Positions 1-9,715 of a stretch of DNA of 64,000 bases are shown piece after piece (the stretch's first letter is position 1; each line of letters begins with the position of its first letter). The position numbers and the translations under genes are program-made. The stretch lies in NCBI GenBank assembly GCA_947086415.1, contig OX352293.1, positions 4,409,515-4,473,514 of the forward strand. The letters are read 5' to 3'. The DNA is from Pammene aurita. Lineage: Eukaryota > Arthropoda > Insecta > Lepidoptera > Tortricidae. Under the pieces are notes generated by a model. That model did not search any database, had not been told where the DNA came from, and saw only the letters and a program-made list of their open reading frames with translations.

Positions 1-1175
1 AGACATTTATTTAAATCAGAAGCTTATATCACCTCCAAACAACATTATGCTTACAGAGCCTACATGGAAAATCTGCTTAATTATGGTTCAGCAGCCAAAA
101 AATCTCATCTGACTTGTGGATTGTGGTATGAAGATACCCCCAACTATATGGACGCCGTTGACTCGACTAATAAAGGGTTTCACGAAAGAATGGACTTTGT
201 TAAGGAAAGCAAGGAACTGAAAATAGATGTCATATGCTTCAGAAAAAGTGACCAACCCCTCCGGTGTCCGAGGCCAGATAATAGTGTAACTACTACTTTA
301 TATAGTAGTGTAACTACTTAAAAATTGCAAATCTAAAAAATATTGAACAAAATAATTTGATTTGCTTCAAGATTGAAAGCAAGGAAGTTGAAATGATTGG
401 TCATTTACATGTTGATATATTTAACCAGGAGCTAATTAATGGTGTAGAAATGAGAGTTAAATTAGTCCGTTCGAAAGAAACATTTAATTTAATTTGTCAT
501 AAGGATGGTAAATTTAAAGTACAAATAACAGATGCCAGTCTCATTATCAGAAGAGCAAGAATAAATCCTAGTGTATTGTTAGCTCATCAAAAAGTATTAG
601 CATCAACAACTGCGAAATATCCAATAACAAGGGCAGAAGTTAAGGTTCTGACATTACCCGCAGGTATACAAGGTAAAACGTTGGATAATATATTTCTCGG
701 GCAAGTCCCTAAAAGATGTATTATTGGAATCGTTTCAAACTCTGGGTTTAATGGTAATTTAGCTATAAATCCCTTCAAGTTTCAACATTTTCATATGAAT
801 TCATTTAGTTTGTTCGTAGATGGTCATAAAATTCCTTCCAAAACTTTGCAACCCTCATTTAACTCTCCGGGTTTAATAGCAACTGCATATCATACTTTGT
901 TTTCTGAAACTGGTATTCATTTCCATAACGAAGGTAATACTATAAGCAGATCAAACTATGTGGGTGGTTATTCTTTATTATGTTTCGATTTGACTCCTGA
1001 TTTATCTGCAAGTTCAACTTCACACTGGAATCTTGTAAGACACGGAAGTGTTCGAATCGAAGTTCGTTTTGATTCAGCTTTAAGTACTACTATCAACTGT
1101 ATTGTGTATGCTGAATTTGATAACATAATTGAAATAAATAAAAATCGTGATATCACTGTAGATTATAATAGTTAG
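1..1175 (+). pseudogene. Capsid-type protein of Polinton/adintovirus-like element (F54H12.2-like), interrupted
   Basis: The window opens inside this gene; the true start lies upstream. Reading frame 1 is open from base 1 and matches my memory of the N-terminal part of the metazoan 'F54H12.2-like' family (motifs LLNYGSAAKKSHL and WYEDTP). The rest, bases 375-1175, carries family motifs such as GHLHVDIFNQ, NIFLGQVPKR, CFDLTPDLS and IVYAEFDN and ends at a normal stop. Between the two parts sits a 158-bp insertion flanked by a 12-bp duplication; without it the frame is continuous, so the insertion is the only break seen. These proteins occur beside adenain-like proteases in virus-like DNA elements and are thought to be major capsid (double jelly-roll) proteins; the capsid role is inference. 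The protease gene follows 100 bp downstream on the same strand, supporting a virion gene block. Confidence 0.75.
217..374. mobile_element. 158-bp retroposon-like insertion inside the capsid-type gene
   Basis: It is flanked by the perfect direct repeat GAAAGCAAGGAA (205-216 and 375-386), a 12-bp target duplication of the kind left by LINE/SINE retroposition. Its first ~64 bases (ATGTCATATGCTTCAG ... GTGTCCGAGGCCAG) recur in the foldback at 62529-62587. The second half holds two near-copies of TATAGTAGTGTAACTACT. No A-tail or pol III box is clear, so the class is uncertain. Confidence 0.7.
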
Positions 1176-1274
1176 TAATTAAATAAATACAATGCATTCA
1201 CTCAATTTTATCATTACCACTTGAACATTGTCTGTAAAACCACCAGTGTTTACTTTTTGAGATTAATTATTATT

Positions 1275-1718
1275 ATGGATTCGAATGAAATACAATTTTG
1301 TATGAATAAAATAAGCCCGAGGTTTAAGTCAAATGTTTTTGCTGCAAACCGGATTCCTGTTTGGGTTAATCTACCTACTTTTATTATAAGGAATCTGGAT
1401 CCTGATTGAAAGCCCGGTTCTCATTGGATTGCAATGCACATTGATGTGAATGGATATGGTGAATACTTTGACTCTTTTGGTCGAAAGCCTACTGGTTATC
1501 ACAGGTTATTTTTAAATAGAAACTCTAAGAGGTGGTTTTATAACCATCAATCACTTCAGAATTATTTTACTTCAGTTTGTGGAGAATACTGTTTAGTTTA
1601 TCTTTATTTTAAGCTTCAAGGGAAAAAAATGTCTGAGTTTTTATGTCTGTTTTCTGATAATTCTTTGTGTAATGATTTAGTTTTAAGGAATATGTTTAAA
1701 TCAGTTTTTGTGAATTAA
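1275..1718 (+). pseudogene. Adenain/Ulp1-type cysteine protease of the same virus-like element, one in-frame stop
   Basis: A short protein of about 147 codons starting at ATG 1275. It carries the hallmarks of the adenovirus-protease (C5/Ulp1-like) family used by Polintons and adintoviruses to mature capsid proteins: the catalytic-His region HWIAMHIDV just after base 1418, an acidic stretch YFDSFGRKP, and the catalytic-Cys block SVCGEYCLVYL near the C-terminus. A TGA at 1407-1409 interrupts the frame just upstream of the His motif, so the copy is probably dead unless read through. Length is near that of compact adenain-like proteases (about 150-200 aa). It follows the capsid-type gene by 100 bp on the same strand, and an AATAAA at 1735-1740 lies just past its stop. 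Confidence 0.75.
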
Positions 1719-2034
1719 AACAATGTGTTATGAAAATAAATTGGGTTTTATTTTATTTCTTTCAACTATAATTACAAAATATTCCTACTAGCTAAGACAA
1801 ATGCAGTGACGGAGAAAGAAACACAAAATAAGCAGTTAAAACTACATCTAATATTAAACATAATCAATAAATGAGTAATAACATTAATATACAATAAAAC
1901 AAAAAAGAAAGTAAACATTTTTTATAAGTGAAAAAATAAAGGAACTTATTCTAGTTATAAATAAAGCACTGATTAAAACTATTTTTATCACCCTTATCAG
2001 TCTCTATAAAATGTTTTACACATTTGGTTTTAGG
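1719..2034. terminator. Convergent 3' ends with poly(A) signals on both strands
   Basis: This AT-rich gap separates the plus-strand protease from the minus-strand spliced gene. AATAAA at 1735-1740 serves the plus strand. TTTATT blocks at about 1746-1757 read as AATAAA on the minus strand, so the two transcripts would overlap by up to roughly 300 bases. No other gene is visible. Confidence 0.45.
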
Positions 2035-2559
2035 TTATAGTTCTTTCGTTATATTAAATATAACATCCCGAGCACTTTGTTCATGTGAGTCACCTTCGTT
2101 AGAATAATATTTAACACGATAGTCACAGTGTTTCCAGTGGTCCAGAGGTCCAACGTTTCGTATTTTATTCATGTCGTATACTTCGATCTTTATGAGGTGT
2201 GATGCATATGCCCCATCGTCCTGACCCGAAGTGAGATATGAAACACCGTCTTCTTCTTTTTTGGAGACCGTTGAAGATTTCTTATACACTTTTGTCTTCT
2301 TCTTAGGCCTTTCAAAAAAGCCATCAATATTATTTGATTGACGCTTCTTCGCAATAGCTTGCTTCACTTTGAAAGCCAGCGTCCCCTCTTCATCACTTGC
2401 TTCGTCTTCATTTTAATCAACGTAAAAGTTTTTGAAAGTGTTGTCGGAAAACTGAAACAAAATTCATAATTAATATTAAAGACTTAAAACATACACACAA
2501 CACATAATTTTTTTAATGCAATAATTATAGAGTAATACTATTTAAATACTTACATCCAT
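2035..2559 (-). pseudogene. Two-exon gene of the virus-like element, basic NLS-like protein, one in-frame stop
   Basis: I do not recognise the family. On the minus strand a two-codon first exon (ATGGAT, 2559-2554) is followed by a GTAAGT donor (2553-2548). The 102-nt intron (2553-2452) ends in TTTGTTTCAG, and exon 2 runs 2451-2035. The exon join keeps one frame to the stop, but a TAA at 2415-2413, sixteen codons from the start, interrupts it. The product would be about 140 aa: an acidic stretch (DEASDEEG), a basic cluster RPKKKTKVYKK that looks like a nuclear localisation signal, and a C-terminal region with VGPLDHWKHCDYRV. It points toward the protease gene, and its own TATA/initiator lies just upstream. 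The layout suits an early or regulatory viral gene, but that is inference. Confidence 0.6.
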
Positions 2560-2606
2560 TATGAATAGTCTTCGTTAAAACTTCAAAGCGTAGAAACTGA
2601 GAGCTC

Positions 2607-2670
2607 TTAACTGAACTGGAGATCCGAAGGTACTATATAAAGTTACCCACAGCCTCAGCCTTTATATATG
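2607..2670 (-). promoter_or_regulatory. TATA plus TCAGT initiator of the spliced minus-strand gene
   Basis: Reading the minus strand, CATATATAAAGG (about 2670-2659) and TTTATATAG (2642-2634) precede the arthropod-type initiator TCAGTT (2614-2609). The nearer TATA is 25-30 bp from the initiator, the usual distance. The ATG lies 50 bp further down. Confidence 0.6.
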
Positions 2671-3287
2671 AATTTGTGTTGAAAAAAAGGTCACGGCTGG
2701 TGGGGACAGAGGACCACCTAGGTAGGTAGCGACGAGTTTAAACAGGATTTCGGGGACAGGTAAACTTTTGTTTGCAGCGGAATGTTTTCTAACAAAAGAT
2801 TAAATTATCAAAAGAATTCTAAAGAATTTAAACGAGAGATCTTTTGTGCATTTACTTTCTATTAAAATCGCGTGTGACTTCAAACCCGATGATTGATTTA
2901 TATATTTCTCAGAAATGAATAAAAAGTAAATTATTACCTTCTTCAAAGGACATCTAGTAAAAAAGGTAAAGTTCTCAAGCCGACAGCATCAAGAAAAAAC
3001 TAATAATAGAAAGTGCGACTTTAAATTAGAGCAGAGTCTTTAAGAGAGTCTTTAAACATCGCACCGCCCCACCTAACTGGTATAAACAAGAATGCAATAA
3101 ATCACACACCGAATCCTACATTAACAAAGATCTATATATTATAATAAATAATGGGAACTTCCTTTACGGAAACGTACAGCATACTTACAGGTTGAAACTT
3201 GTTCAAAACACAGTCATGTTTATTGTCCACCAATAAATAGCAGTCGGTTGTCACATATACCAAAGTTATTTACGAGTTCAAAAAAAA
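2671..3287. other. No gene recognised
   Basis: AT-rich DNA between the virus-like gene block and the LINE. I see no ORF with family features, no clear repeat and no RNA gene. Confidence 0.5.
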
Positions 3288-3371
3288 AATAAGACAACAC
3301 AAATATCTAGACTAGAAATAATCTAGAATGAATAAAATAATATTTCAAAAATTGGATTTGCATAAAATAAT
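3288..3371 (+). repeat. Left flanking direct repeat of the LINE
   Basis: Bases 3288-3371 (starting AATAAGACAACACAAAT, ending GGATTTGCATAAAATAAT) recur right after the LINE tail at 5215-5280. The right copy lacks about 17 nt of an internal near-duplication (ATCTAGA). It looks like an unusually long target-site duplication. Confidence 0.7.
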
Positions 3372-3418
3372 TTACCCAAAAAAAAATTAAGACTACTAAC
3401 TACTACTAACTTAAAACA

Positions 3419-4912
3419 TTAGATGCCACAAAAGGAGCAGGCCCCGACGGGCTCCCTCCTATCTTCCTAAAGCAAACCGCAAAGTCCATATCTATGCCTC
3501 TACATCTAATATTAAACAAATGTATGCGAGAAGGCATCTTCCCTTCCATCTGGAAAAGGGCCAATATTGTACCCATTTTTAAAAGCGGACCGAAACGGAA
3601 TGTCGAAAACTATCGCCCTATCTCCATACTCTGCGCACTGGCAAAAGTCTGTGAGAAACTAGTTCATATAGCCTTAAATCCTATAATAAACCACCTTATT
3701 ATCCCTGAACAACACGGGTTTACTCGACAGAGATCAACGGTCACCAATCTTATGATATTTACTGGATTTCTTTTTGAACAACTGGACCGGGCCACACAAG
3801 CAGACGCCGTATACACTGATTTTAGAAAGGCATTCGACAGAGTCGACCATAAACTACTCCTTGAAAAAATTGCTTTTAACGGTATTCGCGGTAACCTCCT
3901 CCGTTGGTTTTTGTCATATGTCACTAGAAGAACCCAGAGAGTCGTTATAAATGGCTATCAGTCAGAGGTAATTACAGTCACATCTGGGGTCCCGCAGGGA
4001 TCGATTTTGGGTCCTTTGTTATTTAATATATTCATTAATGACATAAAAACCTGTTTCCACAATACTAACATACTACTTTATGCTGATGATCTTAAAATCT
4101 ACAGTAAAATTCGTAATTACAATGATTGCTTACTATTTAAACAGGACCTAGATCGATTAACCGAATACTGCTTACTTAATAAACTAGAATTAAGTGTCTC
4201 AAAATGCAACTCAATCACGTTTACTAAAAACAGAAATAAAATACACCATAAATATAAACTATGTAATGAACACCTTCAGTTTGTCGACCACGTGCGGGAC
4301 CTCGGAGTAACACTTGACTCCAAACTTCATTTCGACCAACATGTTGACATGATTATTTCTAAAAGCCACAAGATGTACCACTTCGTCAAAAGGGCTGCTT
4401 CAGATTTCACTAGGGCTTCCACATACACATATTTATTCAATAGTTTAATCCGTCCTCAATTAGAATATGCGAGTAGTATTTGGAACCCATTCTACAAAAA
4501 ATACATCAATGCCCTAGATAAAATACAGTACAAGTTCCTAAAATTCATTAACTTTAAAATGTACAGGAGAGGCCGGCTACCATATGATAATCTTTTGGCA
4601 AAATATAAACTAACAACTTTAAAGAAAAGACGTTTGTTCCTCGATGCAACGCGTCTACACGGGCTATGCCATGATAAATTCGACTGTGCGCAGCTGGTTG
4701 AAAAAATCAAATACGTGGTCCCTAGAAATGCCAACCGCCGTAAGACACGCGCCTACCGACTATTTGCTGAAAGCAAGCACCGCACCAACGCCGGCCTGCG
4801 AGTTCCATTACGCCGACTACTTGCTACCTACAACCAAAACTTTACTCCCATCGATATATTCCATTTGCCCACCGCTAAATATAAAAAAGAATTATTAAAA
4901 CATTTAATGTAA
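3419..4912 (+). pseudogene. 5'-truncated Jockey/CR1-type LINE, reverse transcriptase
   Basis: The open frame begins at about 3419 inside the RT fingers (KGAGPDGLPPIFLK) and runs to the natural stop at 4912, with no ATG of its own; the ATG at 3494 is internal. RT blocks in order are NYRPISIL, HGFTRQRST, the first catalytic Asp in TDFRKAFDRVDH, SGVPQGSILGPLLF, the catalytic LYADDLK, then the thumb (LGVTLDSKLHFDQH) and C-terminal extension (RPQLEYASSIWNP). The RT half is uninterrupted, so this copy is fairly young, but the endonuclease and ORF1 are missing through 5' truncation, the usual result of aborted LINE integration. It reads as Jockey or CR1 group by motif style; I cannot fix the clade without alignment. 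Confidence 0.9.
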
Positions 4913-5214
4913 AGTACTGCACTGATAATCCTATATGACACTAAGTATTGTTTTAGTATTATTATGTAATTGACGCCAAACTGAAACCTACCTACGTCTT
5001 ACTTTAATACCTATATTGTTTTTACATTTTGTTCTGTTAAGCATAAACAATTTTGATATATGTCGTTTCCTCTTCAACCTTACCTGTAATAGTAACCTGT
5101 GGATAACGTTGTTGACTGTACATTAAGCAATAGTTATAAGTAACACCTACTGTAATACACACTGTACCGTTGTTAGTTATTCCTAAAATAAATAAAATAA
5201 AATAAAATAAATAA
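4913..5214 (+). repeat. LINE 3' UTR and (AATAA)n tail
   Basis: The 3' untranslated part follows the RT stop and ends in a run of TAAAATAAA-type units at about 5185-5214, the short-repeat tail typical of this LINE group. The duplicated flank starts directly after it. Confidence 0.75.
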
Positions 5215-5280
5215 AATAAGACAACACAAATCTAGAATCAATAAAATAATATTTCAAAAATTGGATTTGCATAAAATAAT
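5215..5280 (+). repeat. Right flanking direct repeat of the LINE
   Basis: Second copy of the 3288-3371 sequence, abutting the LINE tail. Confidence 0.7.
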
Positions 5281-5969
5281 AAATTTTAGGCAAAAACTGA
5301 AAACGAATAGATACTAAATAACTAAAATTGATGGGGTTGTAACATATACCAGAAGTTTCATATTGTGCTGTAACACATATAGATACGTTGAAATTTGCAT
5401 ATATATTCGCGAAATGTGAATTAATTACTTTAGGTATAAATTTGATACCTACTCCAGTCCAGACTAATAAAGGGTAATGTAATTGTGTCAGTTCGCGGGG
5501 CTTGTTAGATCATCAGAAATCTCGTTAAGTTATATGACCGTTTTTACCCCATTGATTTCCCACTACCAAAACTATACCTAAACTATGGAAACTTTAGGTA
5601 GTATACCTAGTCTTTCATAAGGAGTAACCAATTAAGCAATTATAAAACCTATTGCAAATACGTAAAGAACAAACTACAACGTAAGAGTATACCTCTACCG
5701 AGCTCGGTAACAATGCGATGTCGCCGAGTCGAGCTAACAATAGAAACAATAGAAAGAGGTGAGCAAGGGTTCTATTGTGGTGTCGAAGAGCGTGTATTGT
5801 TTAATTAGCGGAGTGCCTAAGTGCTGAAGGAGGCTCCGGGCACTGTTGAGACCTAGTGCAATCGATCTAAATGGGGGGCTAAATGTACTAAAACATACCA
5901 AACTTTTTTTTTTTTTTAGGTTTCTTAGCCCCGAAAAACCACCATAATCCCGAATTTTCTTGTATAGAT
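5281..5969. other. No gene recognised
   Basis: Between the LINE and the Ty3/gypsy fragment I see only unique-looking AT-rich DNA and a 13-base T run near 5908. No LTR for the following element was found here. Confidence 0.45.
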
Positions 5970-6960
5970 ATCCGCAGAGCTTATCATAACATCATGGTAT
6001 ATCCGGAAGATGTGGAGAAAATTGCTATTACGACCCCCTTCGGGTTGTATGAGTTCCCCAGGATGAGTTTTGGGTTACGGAATGCTTGCCAAACATTCCA
6101 GCGGTTTATGAATAATACTGTATTAAATAAGGGATTTCGACTTTGTTTATTGTTATTTAGATGACATACTTGTTGCTTCTCGCTCGGCGGAAGAACACGA
6201 CGGTCATCTCGAACAAGTGTTTAAAAGACTGAGTGAATTTGGTATTACTATAAATCTGGAAAAATGTGCATTTAAAGAAACAAAATTAGAGTTCCTTGGT
6301 TATGAAGTATCGACCGAAGGTTTCAAACCACTGGAAAGTAAGGTTGAAGCTATAAAAAACTATCCCAAACCGCATAACGTTAGTCAGTTACGGACATTTT
6401 TAGGTATGATTAATTTTTATAGATCACATATGCCACACGCAGTACAATACCAAGAAATACTACATAGGTAAATACACAGAGCGAAGCGTAACGACAAAAC
6501 ACCGATAGCATGGACACAGGAAGCTGACGAAGCGTTCGTGCAATGTAAGCTTGGCTTACAGAACGCTGCTACATTAGCATATCCACTTCCCACGGTACCT
6601 ATTTCTTTGTTTACTGACGCTAGCGACACGTGTATTGGCAGCGTAGCTCAACAATATGTCGACGGTCAATGGCAACCGTTAGGTTATTTTTCTAGGAAAT
6701 TAACAGCAGCACAAATGAAATACAGTACGTACGACAAAGAATTGCTTGCGATTTATATTTCCGTACAACAGTTTAGGTATCTGCATGAGGGCAGAGAACT
6801 AATTGTTTTTATAGATCATAAACCACTGACATTTGCTTTTAGTATACTAAACAGTGACAGTAACAAAGATATACCACGACGAACAAGACAATTACTTTTT
6901 ATAAGTGAATTTACAACTGACATTCGGCACATACAGGACAGTGTAGTAAGGACAATGTAG
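5970..6960 (+). pseudogene. Ty3/gypsy RT-RNase H fragment, frameshifted
   Basis: A decayed piece of a Ty3/gypsy pol. It opens within the RT palm (AYHNIMVYPEDV, TTPFGLYEFPRMSFGL). The catalytic box region at about 6140-6165 is split by a frameshift, after which YLDDILVASRSAEEHDGHLE-type sequence continues in another frame and the thumb runs to a stop near 6470. RNase H follows from 6538: FTDASDTCIGSVAQQ, YDKELLAIYISVQQFRYL and IDHKPLTFAF carry the expected acidic residues. A further stop at 6960 separates it from the integrase. Gag, protease and the RT N-terminus are absent. Motif style suggests the Osvaldo/CsRn1 side of Ty3/gypsy; this is a judgement from motifs only. Confidence 0.85.
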
Positions 6961-7048
6961 TCACGTACGCACTATCTAGAATAGAAACGGTAAACATATC
7001 GCAATAGATTTTTGCACGCTTGCAAAAGCTCAGGAAAATGTCGACGAG

Positions 7049-8290
7049 TTGAAAACATTATTACAGAATGATACGTTTCAAATTAGGATAATCATGTTGC
7101 CTAACTGTATGTATAATATTTACTGTGAAATTGCTACAGGTAATGCGAGACCGTACATTCCTAAACAGTTTCGTCACGATTTTTTCAACCAGATCCATAA
7201 TTTAAGCCACCCAGGTGTACGGACTTCACGCAAGATGATTTCTAGTAGGTATTTCTGGAAGGACATGAACAAGAATGTAGGCCTCTGGGCCAAAACCTGC
7301 GTTCAATGCCAGAAGGCCAAGGTCACGCGACATACCAAATCGACACCAGGTAATTTTCCAGAAGTGGACAGGTTTGAACATATACATACTGACTTGATCG
7401 GACCGTTACCAATTTTGACCGAAGGTTATAGGTATTGTCTAATCATTATAGACCGGGCTACCGGATGGCCGGAAGCGTTCCCACTACAGGACATAACGGC
7501 AGAGACGGTAGCTCAAACTATTTATGACGGGTGGATAGTACGTTTTGGGTGCCCAGTAACCTTAACTAGTGACCAAGGGAAACAATTCGAAGGTAATCTT
7601 TTTAGGCAGTTAATGAAATATATAGGTACTGAGAAGATAAGAACTACGCCATATCACCCAGAAAGCAATGCTTGTGTCGAAAGATTTAATCGCGCATTGA
7701 ATGCATCTTTAAAGGCACGGATAAATATTACTTCTTGGGTTACGGAGTTGAGTACAGTTTTATTAGGTCTCCGTAGTGTGCCTATATTAAACACTGGTGT
7801 AAGTGCAGCTCAACTGGTTTATGGTTGTTCCATACGTTTACCGGCCGAATTTTATTGTAATGTTAATAAAAATGTAACAGAACCATACTGCATGTTAGAC
7901 AAAATTAAGGATACCATACGAAATTTGAAACCAAGACCATTTTCTCACAAAAGAGATAATAAATTCTTTGTTAGTTCTGACCTTCAGACTTGTAATTATG
8001 TATTTTTACGTCGTATTGTAAATTCAGCATTGCAAACACTATATGAAGGACCTTATAAAGTTATAAGCAGGAAAGATAAAGTATTTCGAATAAAATTAGA
8101 TAACGTCTCCATCGACAGGTTGAAACCCGCTTATTTACTTAATGAAAAAGTTTATTCATCACAAAAAACAAGAACACCAAGTACGCCAGACACGGATAGC
8201 GGATCCGCTCCGCCTATGCGTAGTGTCCCGCCCTACGTTACACGCAGTGGCCGAGCAGTGAAGAAATCAGTAAGATTTTGTGATGAGTAA
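7049..8290 (+). pseudogene. Ty3/gypsy integrase of the same element
   Basis: A 413-codon open stretch that is the C-terminal half of the upstream pol, not a separate gene. It shows the HHCC zinc-binding domain (residues His50, His54, Cys84, Cys87) and a D,D-35-E catalytic core (Asp115 in HTDLIGPLP, Asp175 in TSDQGKQFEG, Glu211 in ACVERFNRALN). A chromatin-side tail follows, ending in VTRSGRAVKKSVRF, as in many Ty3/gypsy integrases. The domain itself is intact, although the pol upstream is broken. It is followed after 125 bp by a small membrane-protein ORF on the same strand. Confidence 0.9.
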
Positions 8291-8415
8291 ACTTGATTTA
8301 GTGGGTCAGAAATTTGCAACTAATTAATTAAGTACTATTTACATGTAATGTTATACATTTTACTTTAAAACAATTCGCATTCCACTATAAGCAACCAATA
8401 ATTTAAGACGTAATT

Positions 8416-8715
8416 ATGGGTAATTACAGTAGCAGAGGAGATTCGGATAATGCAAATAAGGCCAACACACTGACGGTTGAAGCATCTATAAACGTTTCCG
8501 GGATGGCTACACAATTAAACACGTTAACTTTTGCCATTTTGGCAATTGTCCTAATTTTAGCGCTACTATTGATATTCTACTGCTACAGTAGTTCCAAAAG
8601 GAGGCTCAACAAATGGTTCACAAGGAGGGTTAAGATCCTCTCGACGGATCAGCAGCGGGTTTCGGGAGCCCAAGCTACTTCAACCCAGCCGCAACAGATT
8701 TATCTCAAAGTGTAA
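8416..8715 (+). CDS. Small N-myristoylation-signal, single-pass membrane protein of the Ty3/gypsy element
   Basis: A 99-aa ORF starting at ATG 8416. It begins MGNYSSRG, with Gly2 and Ser6 as in N-myristoylation sites, then has a short polar segment, a hydrophobic segment at residues about 37-57 (TFAILAIVLILALLLIFYCY), a polybasic juxtamembrane stretch SSKRRLNKWFTRRVK and a Gln/Thr/Ser-rich tail. No signal peptide or Cys-rich ectodomain is present. I do not recognise a named family. It takes the 3' position where some gypsy elements carry env but is far too small to be a classical envelope. A second element (50942-51244) encodes a protein of almost identical size and layout. Its last 174 bases are repeated inverted at 10775-10948. 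Confidence 0.65.
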   Translation: MGNYSSRGDSDNANKANTLTVEASINVSGMATQLNTLTFAILAIVLILALLLIFYCYSSSKRRLNKWFTRRVKILSTDQQRVSGAQATSTQPQQIYLKV

Positions 8716-9110
8716 AAGTTAAAGTGCAGTGCGAATCGTTAACGTAGTGTTAAAATAAGTGATTATTTTTAATCATAAGTAAATGTAACGTAGTATTTTT
8801 TATTCTTATTTTTATTTTTATTTTATTTGTTAGTCTAGATAACTTTGTTTACAGCTTACTTGTTGGTACTTAATACCAGTTTAACATTACGATTACATCA
8901 GTTTATCAAGTTGCGTAGAGTCATATTGTGTTTGTTATCGCTCATTGAGTTCCAACCCAAGTAACACAGGAAGCATTATAACATATAAATAGTTAACTTA
9001 TTTCGAACTTAAGGACCGTATAAACTATTATATACGTTCACCGAGCAACTTGTCGCATTATATGATGCTTTGAGCTGTATAACGGTTGTATAATGGCATA
9101 TCTAAATGTT
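8542..9110 (+). repeat. Left arm of a 0.57-kb inverted duplication
   Basis: This segment holds the 3' end of the small membrane-protein ORF, the gypsy 3' flank and the start of TIR element A. It recurs as its reverse complement at 10381-10948 with only a few differences. Confidence 0.9.
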
Positions 9111-9443
9111 CATCAGTAAGTCGGTTTCTGATTGAGTTTTTTCGCAATTTCATGGTGGAAAATGTCTGTTCGCACACATACGATTACCCATAGCCATAAT
9201 TTTCTGGGCAATCATCTTCGGCTATTGAGCTTTCGGCAGTTTCCTATAAAAATCTAGCTTAGTTGTATTTAAGATAATTTCCAATTGCAACTCTGCAGAG
9301 ACGTTCTCGGGATCTACGTTACACGGCATCGAAAAAACAACTAGCGATGACTGTATGTTCTTAAAATCTTGAAACCTAGTTTCAAATTGTGCGTGAAGTT
9401 TCTGCAACTGCTGACTGAAATGTTTCAGTTTGTTCTCACTCAC
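9111..9443 (-). pseudogene. hAT transposase C-terminal fragment (GTF2IRD2/ZBED-like)
   Basis: On the minus strand, RFQDFKNIQSSLVVFSMPC and ELQLEIILNTTKLDF match the region before the dimerisation domain of the hAT group related to vertebrate GTF2IRD2 and ZBED5. In a second frame the very conserved hATC block continues (YVCEQTFSTMKLRKN, RLTDEHL) down to about 9112. A frameshift near 9222 separates the two. DNA-binding BED finger and catalytic core are absent. The fragment sits inside copy A next to a hAT-type end at 9694-9707 and is cut at its C-terminal side by the inverted duplication. Confidence 0.8.
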
Positions 9444-9693
9444 TGGTGCCTCTCACGGCGCTATGCCCTCTCCGCTCCCCGCGATCCGCCCTCGACACAA
9501 TACATACATGAACCCGGTAATCTGATTCTTATACTTATTCATCTATCTATCTATATATATGTATTCAAATATTGTTTTCTTGGGTGAATCCTCAAAATTT
9601 AATCAGCGTGGGCTATATACAAATTATTTCAATGTATCCGCGGCGGGACGGATAAAATGGTTTCGCGGGCCGGAGTTGGCCCGCGGGCCGTAC

Positions 9694-9715
9694 TTTGCCC
9701 ACCACTGCCCTGAGG
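9694..9715. repeat. hAT terminal inverted repeat and 8-bp flank (first end)
   Basis: TTTGCCCACCACTG (9694-9707) is a hAT terminus (CAGTGGTGGGCAAA when inverted), preceded by the typical GGCCCGCGGGCC stretch. The adjoining 8-mer CCCTGAGG is a near reverse complement of the CCTTAGGG found at the empty position in copy B. Confidence 0.75.
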
